Positions 53,663-61,670 are shown, counted from the first letter of the stretch. The stretch: 64,000 nt of DNA from Schumannella luteola (GCF_013408685.1 NZ_JACBZY010000001.1:2356001-2420000); one strand, 5' to 3'. Notes: generated by a model from the letters alone, not told the origin. Translations and numbers: made by a program.

Positions 53663-54739
53663 ATGGACCCGAGTCCGGCATCCGCCCCCGAGCTGCCCGC
53701 GCTTCCGCCGCAGCCGGGGGTCTCCTATGTCATGCCGGTGCTCAATGAGGTCGGCTACATCGAGGCGGCTGTGGCGAGCATCCTCGCGCAGGCGAACCCG
53801 GGCGAGAGCGAGCTGATCCTCGCCCTCGGGCCGTCCACCGACGGCACCGACGCGATCGTCGAGCGGATGGCGGCGGCCGAGCCCCGCATCCGCATCGTCG
53901 ACAACCCCGACAGCGACATCCCGATCGGCCTGAACCGCGCGATCGCGGTGAGCCGCTTCCCGGTGATCGTGCGGGTGGATGCGCACACCGAGCTCGCCGA
54001 CGACTACACCCTGCGCGGCGTCGAGACCCTCGCGCGCACCGGCGCCGCGAGCCTCGGCGGTGTCATGCAGGCGACCGGCAAGCCCGGGGTGCAGGCGGCC
54101 GTCGCACGGGCCTACAACAGCCGGTTCGGTCTCGGCGGCGGCGCGTACCACGGCGGCGACGAGGTGCCCGAGGGGCCGGCGGAGTCGGCCTACATGGGCA
54201 TCATGCGCCGCGAAGCGCTGGATGCGGTCGGCGGGTTCGACGAGACCCTGCGCCGTGGCGAGGACTGGGAGTTCAACCACCGCCTGCGCCGCGCCGGCTA
54301 CCTCGTCTGGCTCGACCCGAAGCTGCGCGTGACCTACTGGCCGCGCAGCACCTGGGCACGTCTCGCGCGGCAGTTCGTCGCGACCGGCATCTGGCGCGGC
54401 GAGCTCGTGCGCCGCCTCGGCGGCAGCAACCCGCTGCGCTTCTTCGCCCCGCCCGTGCTGCTGCTCTCACTCGTGCTGTCGGTCGTGTTGCTGCCGCTGC
54501 ACGCCACCGGAGTGCTGCACGGGGTGCTGGGCTGGATCCTCGCGCTCGCCTATCTCGGGCCGCTCGCGTATCTCGCTCTGCTCGTGGTCGCCGCGGCGAC
54601 CACGACCGGCGGCCTCGTCGACCGGCTCCGCTTCGCGGGTGTGCTGGCCGTCATGCACCTGAGCTGGGCGGCGGGCTTCGTCGTCGGCGTGGTGCGCGGG
54701 GCGCGCGACGCCGTCGACACGAGTCGCACCGAATCCTGA
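53663..54739 (+). CDS. GT2-family membrane glycosyltransferase
   Basis: 358 residues. A GT-A domain (about 20-240) begins with SYVMPVLNEVGYIEAAV and has the nucleotide/metal motif VRVDAHTEL (D106-A-H108, a DxD variant) and the acceptor motif EDWEFNHRLRRAGY. Three or four C-terminal membrane helices follow (from about 257). It resembles the ExoA-like enzymes that add sugars to lipid-linked intermediates. The start is ATG 53663, with GGGGGAG upstream; TAGGCT at 53607 is a likely -10 with a leader of about 45 nt. It is convergent with the TagF-like gene, which suggests a cell-wall glycopolymer locus. Confidence 0.88.
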   Translation: MDPSPASAPELPALPPQPGVSYVMPVLNEVGYIEAAVASILAQANPGESELILALGPSTDGTDAIVERMAAAEPRIRIVDNPDSDIPIGLNRAIAVSRFPVIVRVDAHTELADDYTLRGVETLARTGAASLGGVMQATGKPGVQAAVARAYNSRFGLGGGAYHGGDEVPEGPAESAYMGIMRREALDAVGGFDETLRRGEDWEFNHRLRRAGYLVWLDPKLRVTYWPRSTWARLARQFVATGIWRGELVRRLGGSNPLRFFAPPVLLLSLVLSVVLLPLHATGVLHGVLGWILALAYLGPLAYLALLVVAAATTTGGLVDRLRFAGVLAVMHLSWAAGFVVGVVRGARDAVDTSRTES

Positions 54740-54764
54740 CCGCCGCGAGGGCGTCGTCCTCAGC

Positions 54765-57623
54765 TCAGCCGAGCATCCCCTCGTCGAGCATCCGCTGCAC
54801 CACCCGCTCGCCGGCGTGGCCGTCGTCGTCGGGGGCGTAGCGGGCCCGCCAGCGGGCGCGCTGCTCGGCGAACTCGTCCGCGCGCGCGTCGCCGCTGAGC
54901 AGCCCCAGCAGTTCGTCGCGGGTCTGCACGACCGGGCCGGGAGCCTCGGCGAGCAGGTCGAAGTAGAAGCCGCGCAGGTCTTCGCTGTAGTGCGCCAGGT
55001 CGGGCGTGAAGTAGACGATCGGCCGGCCGGTCGCGGCGAAGTCGAACATCACCGAGGAGTAGTCGGTCACGAGGATGTCGGCGACGAGCAGCAGCTCGGC
55101 GACGTCCGGGTAGGTCGTGACGTCGATGAGCCGATCGCCCCGCAGGTCGCGCCCGTAGGGCAGCGTGCGCGAGTGGCCGCGCACGAGCAGCACGGTGTCG
55201 TCGGGCAGCTGCTCGGCGAAGGAGCTGAGGTCGAGGTAGTCGACGATCTCGGTGCGATCGTCGCGCCAGGTCGGCGCGTAGAGCACGACACGAGCGCCGA
55301 CGGGGATGCCGACGCGGCGCCGGATCTCTGCGGCGTCGCCGTCGACGAGCACGTCGTTGCGGGGGTAGCCGAGCTCCCAGACGGGGCCGTCGAAAGCGTA
55401 CGCGCGGCGGAAGACTCCGGCGGCGTAGTCGTTCTGGGCGAGCATGACATCCCAGCGATCGCGCTCCCGTCGCACGGCGAGGCGGGTGCGCAGGCCGGTT
55501 CCCGGGCGGTCGAGGGCGAGGCGCTTGAGCATGGTGCCGTGCCAGGTCTGCAGCACCCTCTGGTGTCGCCGACGAAGGAAGCGCTTGCGCAGCCAGTCGT
55601 TGACGACGAGCACGCGAGCCGAGCCGCGGGCGCGCCACCAGGCGCGACTGCCTTCGATCACCCGCACGGCTCCGTCGGGAACCGGCACGGAGGCGTCGGC
55701 GACGCTCCAGTAGCGCGTCGTCTCGGGTCGCAGCCGGGAGAGGGCGCGATCGATGCCGGCCGGATTGCAGGCGACGGTGCGCGCGTAGAAGCTCTCGAAG
55801 AACACCGCGTCGTCGGGGCGGAAGATCGCCCGGAAGTACTCGGTCTGCAGGCGGCGCTGGGCATCCCGCCCGCGCTCGTCCGCGGCGAGCGGCGGGGTCA
55901 CGCGCACGCGGAGGCCGCCGTCGATCGGCGCCACCTCGAGGTTCTCGAGCGCGTGCTCGAGACGCAGCGGAGCGGCTTTCGCGATCGCGGAGGATGCGGT
56001 GATCCGCGACGACGGCGACGCCCCGGGCAGCACGAGCTGCAGCCGGTAGTCGCCCGAGGGCAGCGCGAGCCCCGGACGGCCCCAGCGCTCGGCGGTGAGC
56101 GGGATGCGGATGAGGTGGCCGGCACGGTCGGCACGGTCGTCGTCGACGGACCGGAGGCGTCCGGTGACCGAGGCGCGCGCGCCCTCCAGCCGGACGACGG
56201 TCTCGGCCGTCGTGCCCGCATCCGCATCCACACCCGAGCCGCCTGTCGGCAGCCCCTCGAGTGCGAGCCGCAGCTCCGGCTGCCCGGCGTCGTCGAGGCC
56301 GAGCTCGAGCTCGGTGAGCTGCGGGCGGGGGAGCGGCAGCGCATCCACTCCCTCCAGCGATCCGGGAACGTGCTCGCCGATGCGGCGCAGCACAGCGGCG
56401 AGCACGCGCTCGGCGGCGCGGCCGTCACGGTGGTCGACGTGCTCGTCGACGAGGTGACGGCGGTGCCGCTCGGCCGCACTCGCATCCGCCCGCTGAGCCG
56501 TCAGGCGCGTCAGCACGCCGGCCCAGTCGACCGCGTGGTCGCCGCCGCTGAAGTCGCGGTAGGCCTCGTAGAGTCCGCGCTTCTTGGCGTACTGCTCCAG
56601 GTCGGGGGCGAGGAACACCGCGGTCCCTCCGGTGAGGGCGTGATCGTAGGCGATCGACGAGTAGTCGGTCACGAGCGTGTCGATCGCGCTGAGCGCCGGG
56701 GTGACGTCGCGCACGACGTCGGAGCCGAGCATGCGGATGCGCGGCGACGCGCGCGGGCCGTCGGCATAGTCGCCGGCGCCGAGCGGATGGCTGCGGATGA
56801 GCAGCGTGGCGTCGTGCGCATCGAGCCAGGCGGCGACCTCCGCCCATCCGTCGGCGTCGGGCGCGGCCGGGTCGGGGGCGCCGTCGCGCCACGTCGGCGC
56901 GTAGAGCACGACGGGACCGGATCCGAGCGGCCCGGCGGCGTCGCCGATCAGAGCGCGCGCCCGCGCGCGCCGGGCGTCCGGCTCGCCGCGCAGCAGCACA
57001 TCGTCGCGGATGTCGCCGGTCACCGGGATGCGCGAGCGCGGCACGCCGAAGGCGCTCGAGATGCGGCCGGCGACCAGCTCCGACGCCACCGGGAACAGCG
57101 CGATCCCGCGGCCGGCGACGGAGTAGGCCCGGCGCATCAGCGCGCGGACGAGCCGATGGTCGGGCAGCGGCGACAGCCGCAGTGCGGCGGGCGTGTCGAG
57201 GTGCAGGCGCTTGAGCGGGATGCCGTGCCAGAGTTGCACGACGAGCGCGCCGCGGGTGCCGAAGCGGTTGGCGTCGCCGAAGCCGTGCGTGACGACGACC
57301 ACCTGGGCTCGCAGCGTTGCCCAGAACCCGCGGCGGCCGTGCTTGGGCAGCGCATCCCAGCCGCGTGCGCGCGCCTCCTCGAGCTCGGCGTCGGTCGAGG
57401 CGAGCCAGACGACGCGGCGTCGATCGCCCCGCGCGGTCGTCGCGGCCTGCGCCCGCGCGAGTTCGTAGAACGGGACGGCCCCTTCGCCGAGCCCGATCCC
57501 CGAGCCGACGACCCACAGCCGCGGGGTGCGCGGCACGACGACGGATGCGGCGGCGCCGAGCGCGTAGACCGGCACTCGCAGCAGCTTGAGCAGGTTGCCG
57601 GCGCCGAAGGTGAAACTCGCCAT
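54765..57623 (-). CDS. Tandem CDP-glycerol glycerophosphotransferase-like protein (two TagF domains)
   Basis: 952 residues, more than twice the size of a single TagF/TarF catalytic domain. Both halves carry the family motifs. The first half has WHGIPLKR (132-139) and a TDYSSIAYD segment near residue 325. The second has WHGTMLKR (694-701) and VTDYSSVMFDFAATGRP near residue 853. A central beta-rich region of about 180 residues (440-620) joins them. It may polymerise a glycerol- or polyol-phosphate wall glycopolymer, with two active sites adding different units or linkages. The start is ATG 57623. It is the last host gene before the integrated element. Confidence 0.85.
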   Translation of the reverse strand: MASFTFGAGNLLKLLRVPVYALGAAASVVVPRTPRLWVVGSGIGLGEGAVPFYELARAQAATTARGDRRRVVWLASTDAELEEARARGWDALPKHGRRGFWATLRAQVVVVTHGFGDANRFGTRGALVVQLWHGIPLKRLHLDTPAALRLSPLPDHRLVRALMRRAYSVAGRGIALFPVASELVAGRISSAFGVPRSRIPVTGDIRDDVLLRGEPDARRARARALIGDAAGPLGSGPVVLYAPTWRDGAPDPAAPDADGWAEVAAWLDAHDATLLIRSHPLGAGDYADGPRASPRIRMLGSDVVRDVTPALSAIDTLVTDYSSIAYDHALTGGTAVFLAPDLEQYAKKRGLYEAYRDFSGGDHAVDWAGVLTRLTAQRADASAAERHRRHLVDEHVDHRDGRAAERVLAAVLRRIGEHVPGSLEGVDALPLPRPQLTELELGLDDAGQPELRLALEGLPTGGSGVDADAGTTAETVVRLEGARASVTGRLRSVDDDRADRAGHLIRIPLTAERWGRPGLALPSGDYRLQLVLPGASPSSRITASSAIAKAAPLRLEHALENLEVAPIDGGLRVRVTPPLAADERGRDAQRRLQTEYFRAIFRPDDAVFFESFYARTVACNPAGIDRALSRLRPETTRYWSVADASVPVPDGAVRVIEGSRAWWRARGSARVLVVNDWLRKRFLRRRHQRVLQTWHGTMLKRLALDRPGTGLRTRLAVRRERDRWDVMLAQNDYAAGVFRRAYAFDGPVWELGYPRNDVLVDGDAAEIRRRVGIPVGARVVLYAPTWRDDRTEIVDYLDLSSFAEQLPDDTVLLVRGHSRTLPYGRDLRGDRLIDVTTYPDVAELLLVADILVTDYSSVMFDFAATGRPIVYFTPDLAHYSEDLRGFYFDLLAEAPGPVVQTRDELLGLLSGDARADEFAEQRARWRARYAPDDDGHAGERVVQRMLDEGMLG

Positions 57624-57783
57624 AGAACGCCCGGGTCCGTTCCCTTCCGCCGCAGCGCGGCCGCTTGCTCACGATTCTGGCACGCAGGACCAGATTCCCG
57701 GAATCACGGGGATGTCGCGGGTCCCTGCCCGGTTCGTGCCCGCTTTCAGTAGCGAAAATCGCGAGTTCGGGCGTATCACGTAA
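57624..57783. other. Junction between the host and the integrated element
   Basis: 160 bp without a gene between the start of the TagF-like gene and the integrase. It must hold the TagF promoter and may hold the left attachment site, but no repeat of an att core can be tested because the right end of the element is outside the window. CCAGATTCCCGGAAT (57690-57704) recurs with one base less inside the element at 59492. No tRNA gene lies here. Confidence 0.4.
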
Positions 57784-57801
57784 GTGGAAGAAGCCTCCAG
57801 G

Positions 57802-58848
57802 ATGCGCAAGCCGCGACGCCTCGAATCGGGCCGGTATCAAGCACGCGACGGTCAGGGTCACTCACTCGGAACTTTCTCAACTCTGTCCGCCGCTGAGGAC
57901 GCGCAGGCGCTCGCGCGCATCCGCAAGAAGCACGGCAAGCCCAAGAAGAAGAAGGCCCTGACCGTCGCTGAGTACGCGCCGCAGTTCCTCGCGCTCAAGC
58001 AGGCGCAGCAGGCCCGGGGACGCATCACGCAGAGCCGGGTGGCCATCGTGGAGCGGGTGCTCCGGCTCCGCATCGTGCCGGGGCTCGGCAAGGTCGCGCT
58101 CTCGGACATCAAGCACAGCACCGTGGAGACCTTCCTCGCCTCGCTCCCGCACGCGGTGCCGGAGACCAACAACGTGCTCAGGTCGTTGCTCTTCCAGGCG
58201 CACCGGGACGAACTCATCAAGTCGATGCCGCCCGCGGTCGAGGGCGCGGCCACGAAGCCCGACAGCAAGCGCCCGGTCATCACCGAGGCCGAGATGTGGA
58301 GTCTCATCGAGGCGATGCCGGAGCCCTATCGCTCCATGGCCGTCGTCCAGTACGGGACCGGCCTCCGGGTGGGTGAACTCCTCGGGCTCAACTGGAGCGT
58401 CATCGACTTCGAGAAGCAGACCATCCGCGTCGAGCGGCAACTCACCAACCGCGAGGGCATGGTCGAGCGCACGAAGGGCAAGAAGGCCCGCATCACCTAC
58501 CTGGCCGGAGAGGCGCTAGACGCCCTCCAGCGGCTCCGGAAGGAGCGCCCGGGCATCGGCGATGCTCCCGTGTTCCTGACGCCGCGAGGGAACCGCGTGA
58601 TGCGCCACATGTACTACGCGGCATTCAACGCCGCACGCGCCTCTCTGGGGCTCGATCACGCCACCACGCACATGCTCCGCAAGCGAGGCGGGACAGCGCT
58701 CTACGAGGCCACCCGTGACATCAGACTCGTGGCCAAGACCCTCGGGCACGCCAGCATCGAACTCACGAGCAAGGTCTACGTCCAGGACAGCGACATCAGC
58801 GCCGACGACCTCGCGGCCTTCGAGGCTCGGCTCAGGAGGGCGAACTAG
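57802..58848 (+). CDS. int: Phage-type tyrosine recombinase (integrase)
   Basis: 348 residues from ATG 57802; GTG 57784 is an alternative giving 354. An N-terminal basic, arm-binding-like region (KPRRLESGRYQARDG) is followed by a SAM-like core-binding domain (about 50-135) and the catalytic domain. Catalytic residues in the ATG numbering are R189 in GTGLRVGELLG, H290-x2-R293 in THMLRK, H316 in LGHAS and Tyr 326 in SKVYVQD. All are present, so the enzyme looks active. The start choice rests on GGAAG 11 bp upstream of ATG. It stops within the start of the next gene (TAGTG). Confidence 0.93.
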   Translation: MRKPRRLESGRYQARDGQGHSLGTFSTLSAAEDAQALARIRKKHGKPKKKKALTVAEYAPQFLALKQAQQARGRITQSRVAIVERVLRLRIVPGLGKVALSDIKHSTVETFLASLPHAVPETNNVLRSLLFQAHRDELIKSMPPAVEGAATKPDSKRPVITEAEMWSLIEAMPEPYRSMAVVQYGTGLRVGELLGLNWSVIDFEKQTIRVERQLTNREGMVERTKGKKARITYLAGEALDALQRLRKERPGIGDAPVFLTPRGNRVMRHMYYAAFNAARASLGLDHATTHMLRKRGGTALYEATRDIRLVAKTLGHASIELTSKVYVQDSDISADDLAAFEARLRRAN

Positions 58849-59258
58849 TGCCCGGGGTGCACAAGTGGCGGACCGCCGAGGACTACCGCATCCTGCATCA
58901 CCAGCACTCCTTCCTGGCCGCCGCCAACCGCCAGGTGGTGGCCGACTTCGAGAAAGCGATCATGAGCGACCTGGGCGTGCTGGAGGACATCGCCGCTGAC
59001 TACGTGCTCATCACCGAGGAGGCCCGCGACGCCTTCCTCGCGAAGCAGGCCAGGGGCCTCGTCACGCCGGAGCGCCCGCCCCGGGTGCCCGACCCGAAGA
59101 AGAAGGCGGCGGCACTGGCCAGATGGGCGAAGGTGCGAGCAGAGAAGGGCGATGGCCCTCTCCACTCCGAGGAGGCGCGAGCGCGCATCGGAGCGAAGAA
59201 CAGTGCACACGCCGAGCGCAAGAGAGCGCTCGCCTCTGCGCGTGGCGAAGGCACGTGA
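58848..59258 (+). CDS. Element protein of unknown function
   Basis: 136 residues. The N-terminal half is mixed and acidic (EDYRILHHQHSFLAAANRQVVADFEKAIMSDLGVLEDIAADYVLI). The C-terminal half is Lys/Ala/Arg-rich and helical (DPKKKAAALARWAKVRAEKG, EEARARIGAKNSAHAERKRALASARG), resembling a DNA- or RNA-binding tail. The start GTG overlaps the integrase stop by one base (TAGTG), so it is expressed with int. It might be an excision or control protein by position, but no known family is recognised. Confidence 0.65.
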   Translation: MPGVHKWRTAEDYRILHHQHSFLAAANRQVVADFEKAIMSDLGVLEDIAADYVLITEEARDAFLAKQARGLVTPERPPRVPDPKKKAAALARWAKVRAEKGDGPLHSEEARARIGAKNSAHAERKRALASARGEGT

Positions 59259-59282
59259 GGCCCTGCTCTCTAGTCTGGAGTG

Positions 59283-59322
59283 AGCCCGGTGGTGGGCGTT
59301 GAGGAGCGATAGCCACCGGGCT
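59283..59322 (+). terminator. Inverted repeat after the integrase unit
   Basis: AGCCCGGTGG (59283-59292) pairs perfectly with CCACCGGGCT (59313-59322) around a 20-base loop, followed by TCTCT. It lies just after the integrase operon and may end its transcripts. Confidence 0.5.
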
Positions 59323-59345
59323 TCTCTATGCCCGGAATCGGCTCT

Positions 59346-59495
59346 CTGCCTCTATCACGAAGTGTCCTTCTCCGAGGGATAGTTCAGTGATAGAGGCAGG
59401 GCTGTCGGGGCTCTTAGGTCGTGACAGGGCTGTGGGCTACTCCCACGTGTGGGCGAGTGGGAATGCTGTGAATCCCTAGTTCGTGATAGAGCCAG
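59346..59495. promoter_or_regulatory. Repeated operator-like sites in the element control region
   Basis: CTGCCTCTATCAC (59346-59358) is the exact inverse of GTGATAGAGGCAG (59387-59399). A third copy, TTCGTGATAGAGCCAG (59480-59495), matches the first copy read in reverse at 15 of 16 positions. A weaker relative, TCGTGACAGGGCTG, starts at 59419. Between the sites, GTGGG-CTACT-CCCAC (59432-59446) and CCCAC-GT-GTGGG (59442-59453) form overlapping, mutually exclusive hairpins. This looks like a repressor or antirepressor control region for the downstream operon. The rest of 59259-59659 contains no gene I can support. Confidence 0.65.
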
Positions 59496-59659
59496 ATTCC
59501 GGAATGTCGGGACAGCGGACCTCCTCGCGTGCTTCACTTCTCTCGTAGCGCTTGTGGCATTGCTCCTCTTGACCTAGGTCCCTTTCAGCCCGCCGCCCGC
59601 TCCCATCGAAATCCGCCCGCCTCTCTGGCCGGGCGTCGAGTGCGATCCGGGAGCATCCA

Positions 59660-60349
59660 GTGCACACACCTCCGAAGCCGAACGGCAAGGCGCAGTTCGC
59701 CGACCTGCTCGGACGTTGGCTCATGGGCCAGGCCCTGCGGCATCTCAACGCCGCGCACGCCGCTGGCTCCTCGCTCGACCTGGAGGCGCTGACGGCCCTT
59801 CTCATCGAGGATGCCGGGCAGGCCGCGGACCACATCCACCAGAGCCAGCAGGGCGTGCGCCGGGCCGCGGGGACGACGTGGACGCAGGTCGAGGGCCGGA
59901 CGGCTCCTCGGGCCGCTGAGCGGGCGCTCCAGGTGTGGCGGGCGGACTTCTTCGAGAACCGCGCCGCGATGGGCCGCAAGTCGGGTCAGGTGCGCCGGGG
60001 CAAGCGGCAGGCGAAGTTCCTCGGCTTCCAACTCGGAGACCTGGAGGGCCTGTCCATCCGTGAGCAGGCCGCCCGTCTCGGGTGCTCCACCGCCACGGTC
60101 TCCCGACTCCGCAAGGAGCGCGCGGCCTTCCTGGCGTCGCAGGTGGAGCCGGACCGCACTGACCTTCCCGCACTCATCGAGGAATCCACCGTGATCGCTA
60201 TGACTCCGGAGGAGTTCTCGGACTTCATGCACGAGTACCTGGCCACCGAGGCGGACGCCCGTCCCGTCGCTCAGTTCAAGATTCCCGACTTCATGCCCCA
60301 GTCCTCCTACGACGACGCCATGGCCGACCTGCTCGCGGTGCCGCTGTGA
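59660..60349 (+). CDS. Element protein with helix-turn-helix, first gene of the overlap chain
   Basis: 229 residues. An N-terminal helical region (about 10-95) contains VRRAAGTTWTQVEGRTAPRAAERAL, which looks like a decayed HTH. A clear HTH follows at about 130-152 (GLSIREQAARLGCSTATVSRLRKER). The C-terminal 70 residues are acidic. It may be a DNA-binding control protein or a small terminase subunit-like protein; the sequence does not decide. The start is GTG 59660, with GGGAG 8 bp upstream. It lies directly after the repeated operator sites and heads nine genes linked by 4-bp overlaps. Confidence 0.75.
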   Translation: MHTPPKPNGKAQFADLLGRWLMGQALRHLNAAHAAGSSLDLEALTALLIEDAGQAADHIHQSQQGVRRAAGTTWTQVEGRTAPRAAERALQVWRADFFENRAAMGRKSGQVRRGKRQAKFLGFQLGDLEGLSIREQAARLGCSTATVSRLRKERAAFLASQVEPDRTDLPALIEESTVIAMTPEEFSDFMHEYLATEADARPVAQFKIPDFMPQSSYDDAMADLLAVPL

Positions 60350-60639
60350 CCGAGCGCCGGGAGCCGCGGATGGGCGAGCGCTATGGCTCGCTCGTCGTCA
60401 TCCAGACCGGCCTGCGCGCACCACGCACGGCGAAGCAGGCCCGCGAGAACTGGACGCCGGACAAGGCCTGCGAGGTCATCTGCACCAACTCGTGGGAGCA
60501 CAACGGCACCGAGCACACGTGCGGACGCCGCTACCTCATCCGCTCGCGCGACCTCGGACGCCGGGCCTACTGCATCATCTGCCGCCAGCGACAGAACGCC
60601 GCTTCGGTCAACGCCATCAAGAAGGAGAACGCCTCATGA
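60346..60639 (+). CDS. Cysteine-rich element protein, probable zinc ribbon
   Basis: 97 residues. After MGERYGSLVVIQTGL, cysteines occur as CEVIC, then CGRRYLIRSRDLG, and CIICRQRQ near the end. This spacing suits a zinc ribbon resembling the nucleic-acid-binding part of phage HNH or AP2-like proteins, without the nuclease residues. The start is GTG 60346, overlapping the previous stop (GTGA), and its stop overlaps the next ATG. Similar RYGxLVV...C..C...C..C proteins are common in phages, but their function is unknown. Confidence 0.75.
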   Translation: MTERREPRMGERYGSLVVIQTGLRAPRTAKQARENWTPDKACEVICTNSWEHNGTEHTCGRRYLIRSRDLGRRAYCIICRQRQNAASVNAIKKENAS

Positions 60640-61028
60640 TCACCCTCAACTTCCTCGACTACCTGACCATCGTTCCGCTTCTCGTGATCGCCGCGGCGAC
60701 CTCGGGCCTGCTCATCCTCGGATTCGTGAATCGCGCCGAGCGCCGGGCCGAAGCCGCATCGCTGGAGACCGCCGCCATCGAGGCCGTTCGCGACGCCGAA
60801 GCCGCCATGTCCAAGGGGCTGGAGGTGCAGGAGGAGGACGGCGAGGTCGTGAGGAACACCAAGCAGGCCGCGGCCCGTCACATCGAGCGCGCGCACCGGA
60901 TCGACAAGTTCCGCGCCGATCTGGCCAGCGTGAAGTTGACCTCGGCTGAGTGGGAGACCTTCTTCGCCCTCGGCAGTGAGGAGCAGATGGTCGAGGCCGC
61001 CCGACTCGCAGAGGAGCAGGCATCGTGA
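60636..61028 (+). CDS. Element membrane protein with coiled coil
   Basis: 130 residues. One N-terminal membrane helix (about 10-30, LTIVPLLVIAAATSGLLILGF) is followed by a long charged, Ala/Glu-rich coiled coil (about 32-95) and an acidic tail with SAEWETFFALGSEEQMVEAARLAEEQ. ATG 60636 has a strong GAAGGAG ribosome site. It overlaps both neighbours by 4 bp. A membrane-tethered phage accessory protein is plausible; the function is unknown. Confidence 0.75.
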   Translation: MITLNFLDYLTIVPLLVIAAATSGLLILGFVNRAERRAEAASLETAAIEAVRDAEAAMSKGLEVQEEDGEVVRNTKQAAARHIERAHRIDKFRADLASVKLTSAEWETFFALGSEEQMVEAARLAEEQAS

Positions 61029-61219
61029 GTGCCATCGAGCGATTCACGAATCGTCGTCGTACCCGCCGCCTCGCGCGCCGGGCACGGCTCACGCCTGGCC
61101 AGTGGCTCCCGTGCATCCTTGGCGGCTTCACCGGCGCCCTCCGCTGGCACGAGGGCCGCATCGAGGTCCAGTTCCTCGTGGGCGACTCCGTGGTCTCAGG
61201 GTCGGCGGTGATGGCGTGA
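61025..61219 (+). CDS. Small basic element protein
   Basis: 64 residues. The N-terminal third is extremely basic (RFTNRRRTRRLARRARL), followed by a hydrophobic, beta-like segment (WLPCILGGFTGALRWHEGRIEVQFLVGDSVVSG). The start is GTG 61025, inside the previous stop codon; its stop overlaps the following GTG. No family is recognised. The basic stretch suggests nucleic-acid binding. The overlap chain is the main support that it is translated. Confidence 0.6.
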   Translation: MSAIERFTNRRRTRRLARRARLTPGQWLPCILGGFTGALRWHEGRIEVQFLVGDSVVSGSAVMA

Positions 61220-61317
61220 GCGGGCTTCGTCGCCGCTGGCGGGTGTGGATCATCAAGCGCGAGGCCAAGCGCAACCTCCGTCAGACGTTCCGATCCTTCG
61301 GGAGGGCCGCACGATGA
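61216..61317 (+). CDS. 33-residue basic peptide
   Basis: A very short frame from GTG 61216 to TGA 61317. Eleven Arg and two Lys make up well over a third of the peptide (for example LRRRWRVWIIKREAKRNLRQ). It overlaps the previous stop (GTGA) and the next start (ATGA), so it fills exactly the gap in the chain. Without it there would be a 94-bp hole in an otherwise continuous operon. Function unknown, possibly nucleic-acid binding. Confidence 0.55.
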   Translation: MSGLRRRWRVWIIKREAKRNLRQTFRSFGRAAR

Positions 61318-61670
61318 GCGACCACCACCAGAGCCCGGCGTGGTCCAAGACCGTGCGCACCATCCGCCCCCGGCTGGAGGCTCAGCGCCGCGCGGGCTCG
61401 CTCGTGTGCATCGACTGCCACAAGCCCATCCAGCCCGGCGAGAACTTCAGCGTGGGCCACAAGGTCAGCGCCGCGCAGGCGAAGCGGATGGGCTGGACCG
61501 AGGCGCAGATCAACGCCCCGTCCAACCTGGGCGGAACGCACTCCTTCCGAGGCGGCAAGGGCGCAGGCACCCGCAGGTGCAACGAGAAAGGCGGGGGCCA
61601 GATCGGCGCATCCCTGCGAATCAAGAAAGCGAGCGCCGCCAAGAGGCGGCCGGAATGGAGCCAGTGGTGA
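61314..61670 (+). CDS. HNH-like protein, possibly atypical endonuclease
   Basis: 118 residues. A CIDCHKP zinc knuckle is followed by a GHKVSAAQAKRMG segment that aligns with the first His of HNH enzymes. A central Asn (INAPSNLGG) and a late RRCNEKGG complete the pattern. The usual second CxxC is reduced to a single Cys, so the fold may be a variant. HNH proteins beside phage terminases are often needed for DNA packaging. ATG 61314 has GGGAGGG 9 bp upstream. It overlaps both neighbours by 4 bp. Confidence 0.75.
   Translation: MSDHHQSPAWSKTVRTIRPRLEAQRRAGSLVCIDCHKPIQPGENFSVGHKVSAAQAKRMGWTEAQINAPSNLGGTHSFRGGKGAGTRRCNEKGGGQIGASLRIKKASAAKRRPEWSQW

Noticed and set aside
54816..57752. 978-codon open frame on the plus strand opposite the TagF-like gene
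   Set aside because: The minus-strand product has two complete sets of TagF motifs. The plus-strand product is repetitive Val/Gly/Arg/Ala text with no domain.
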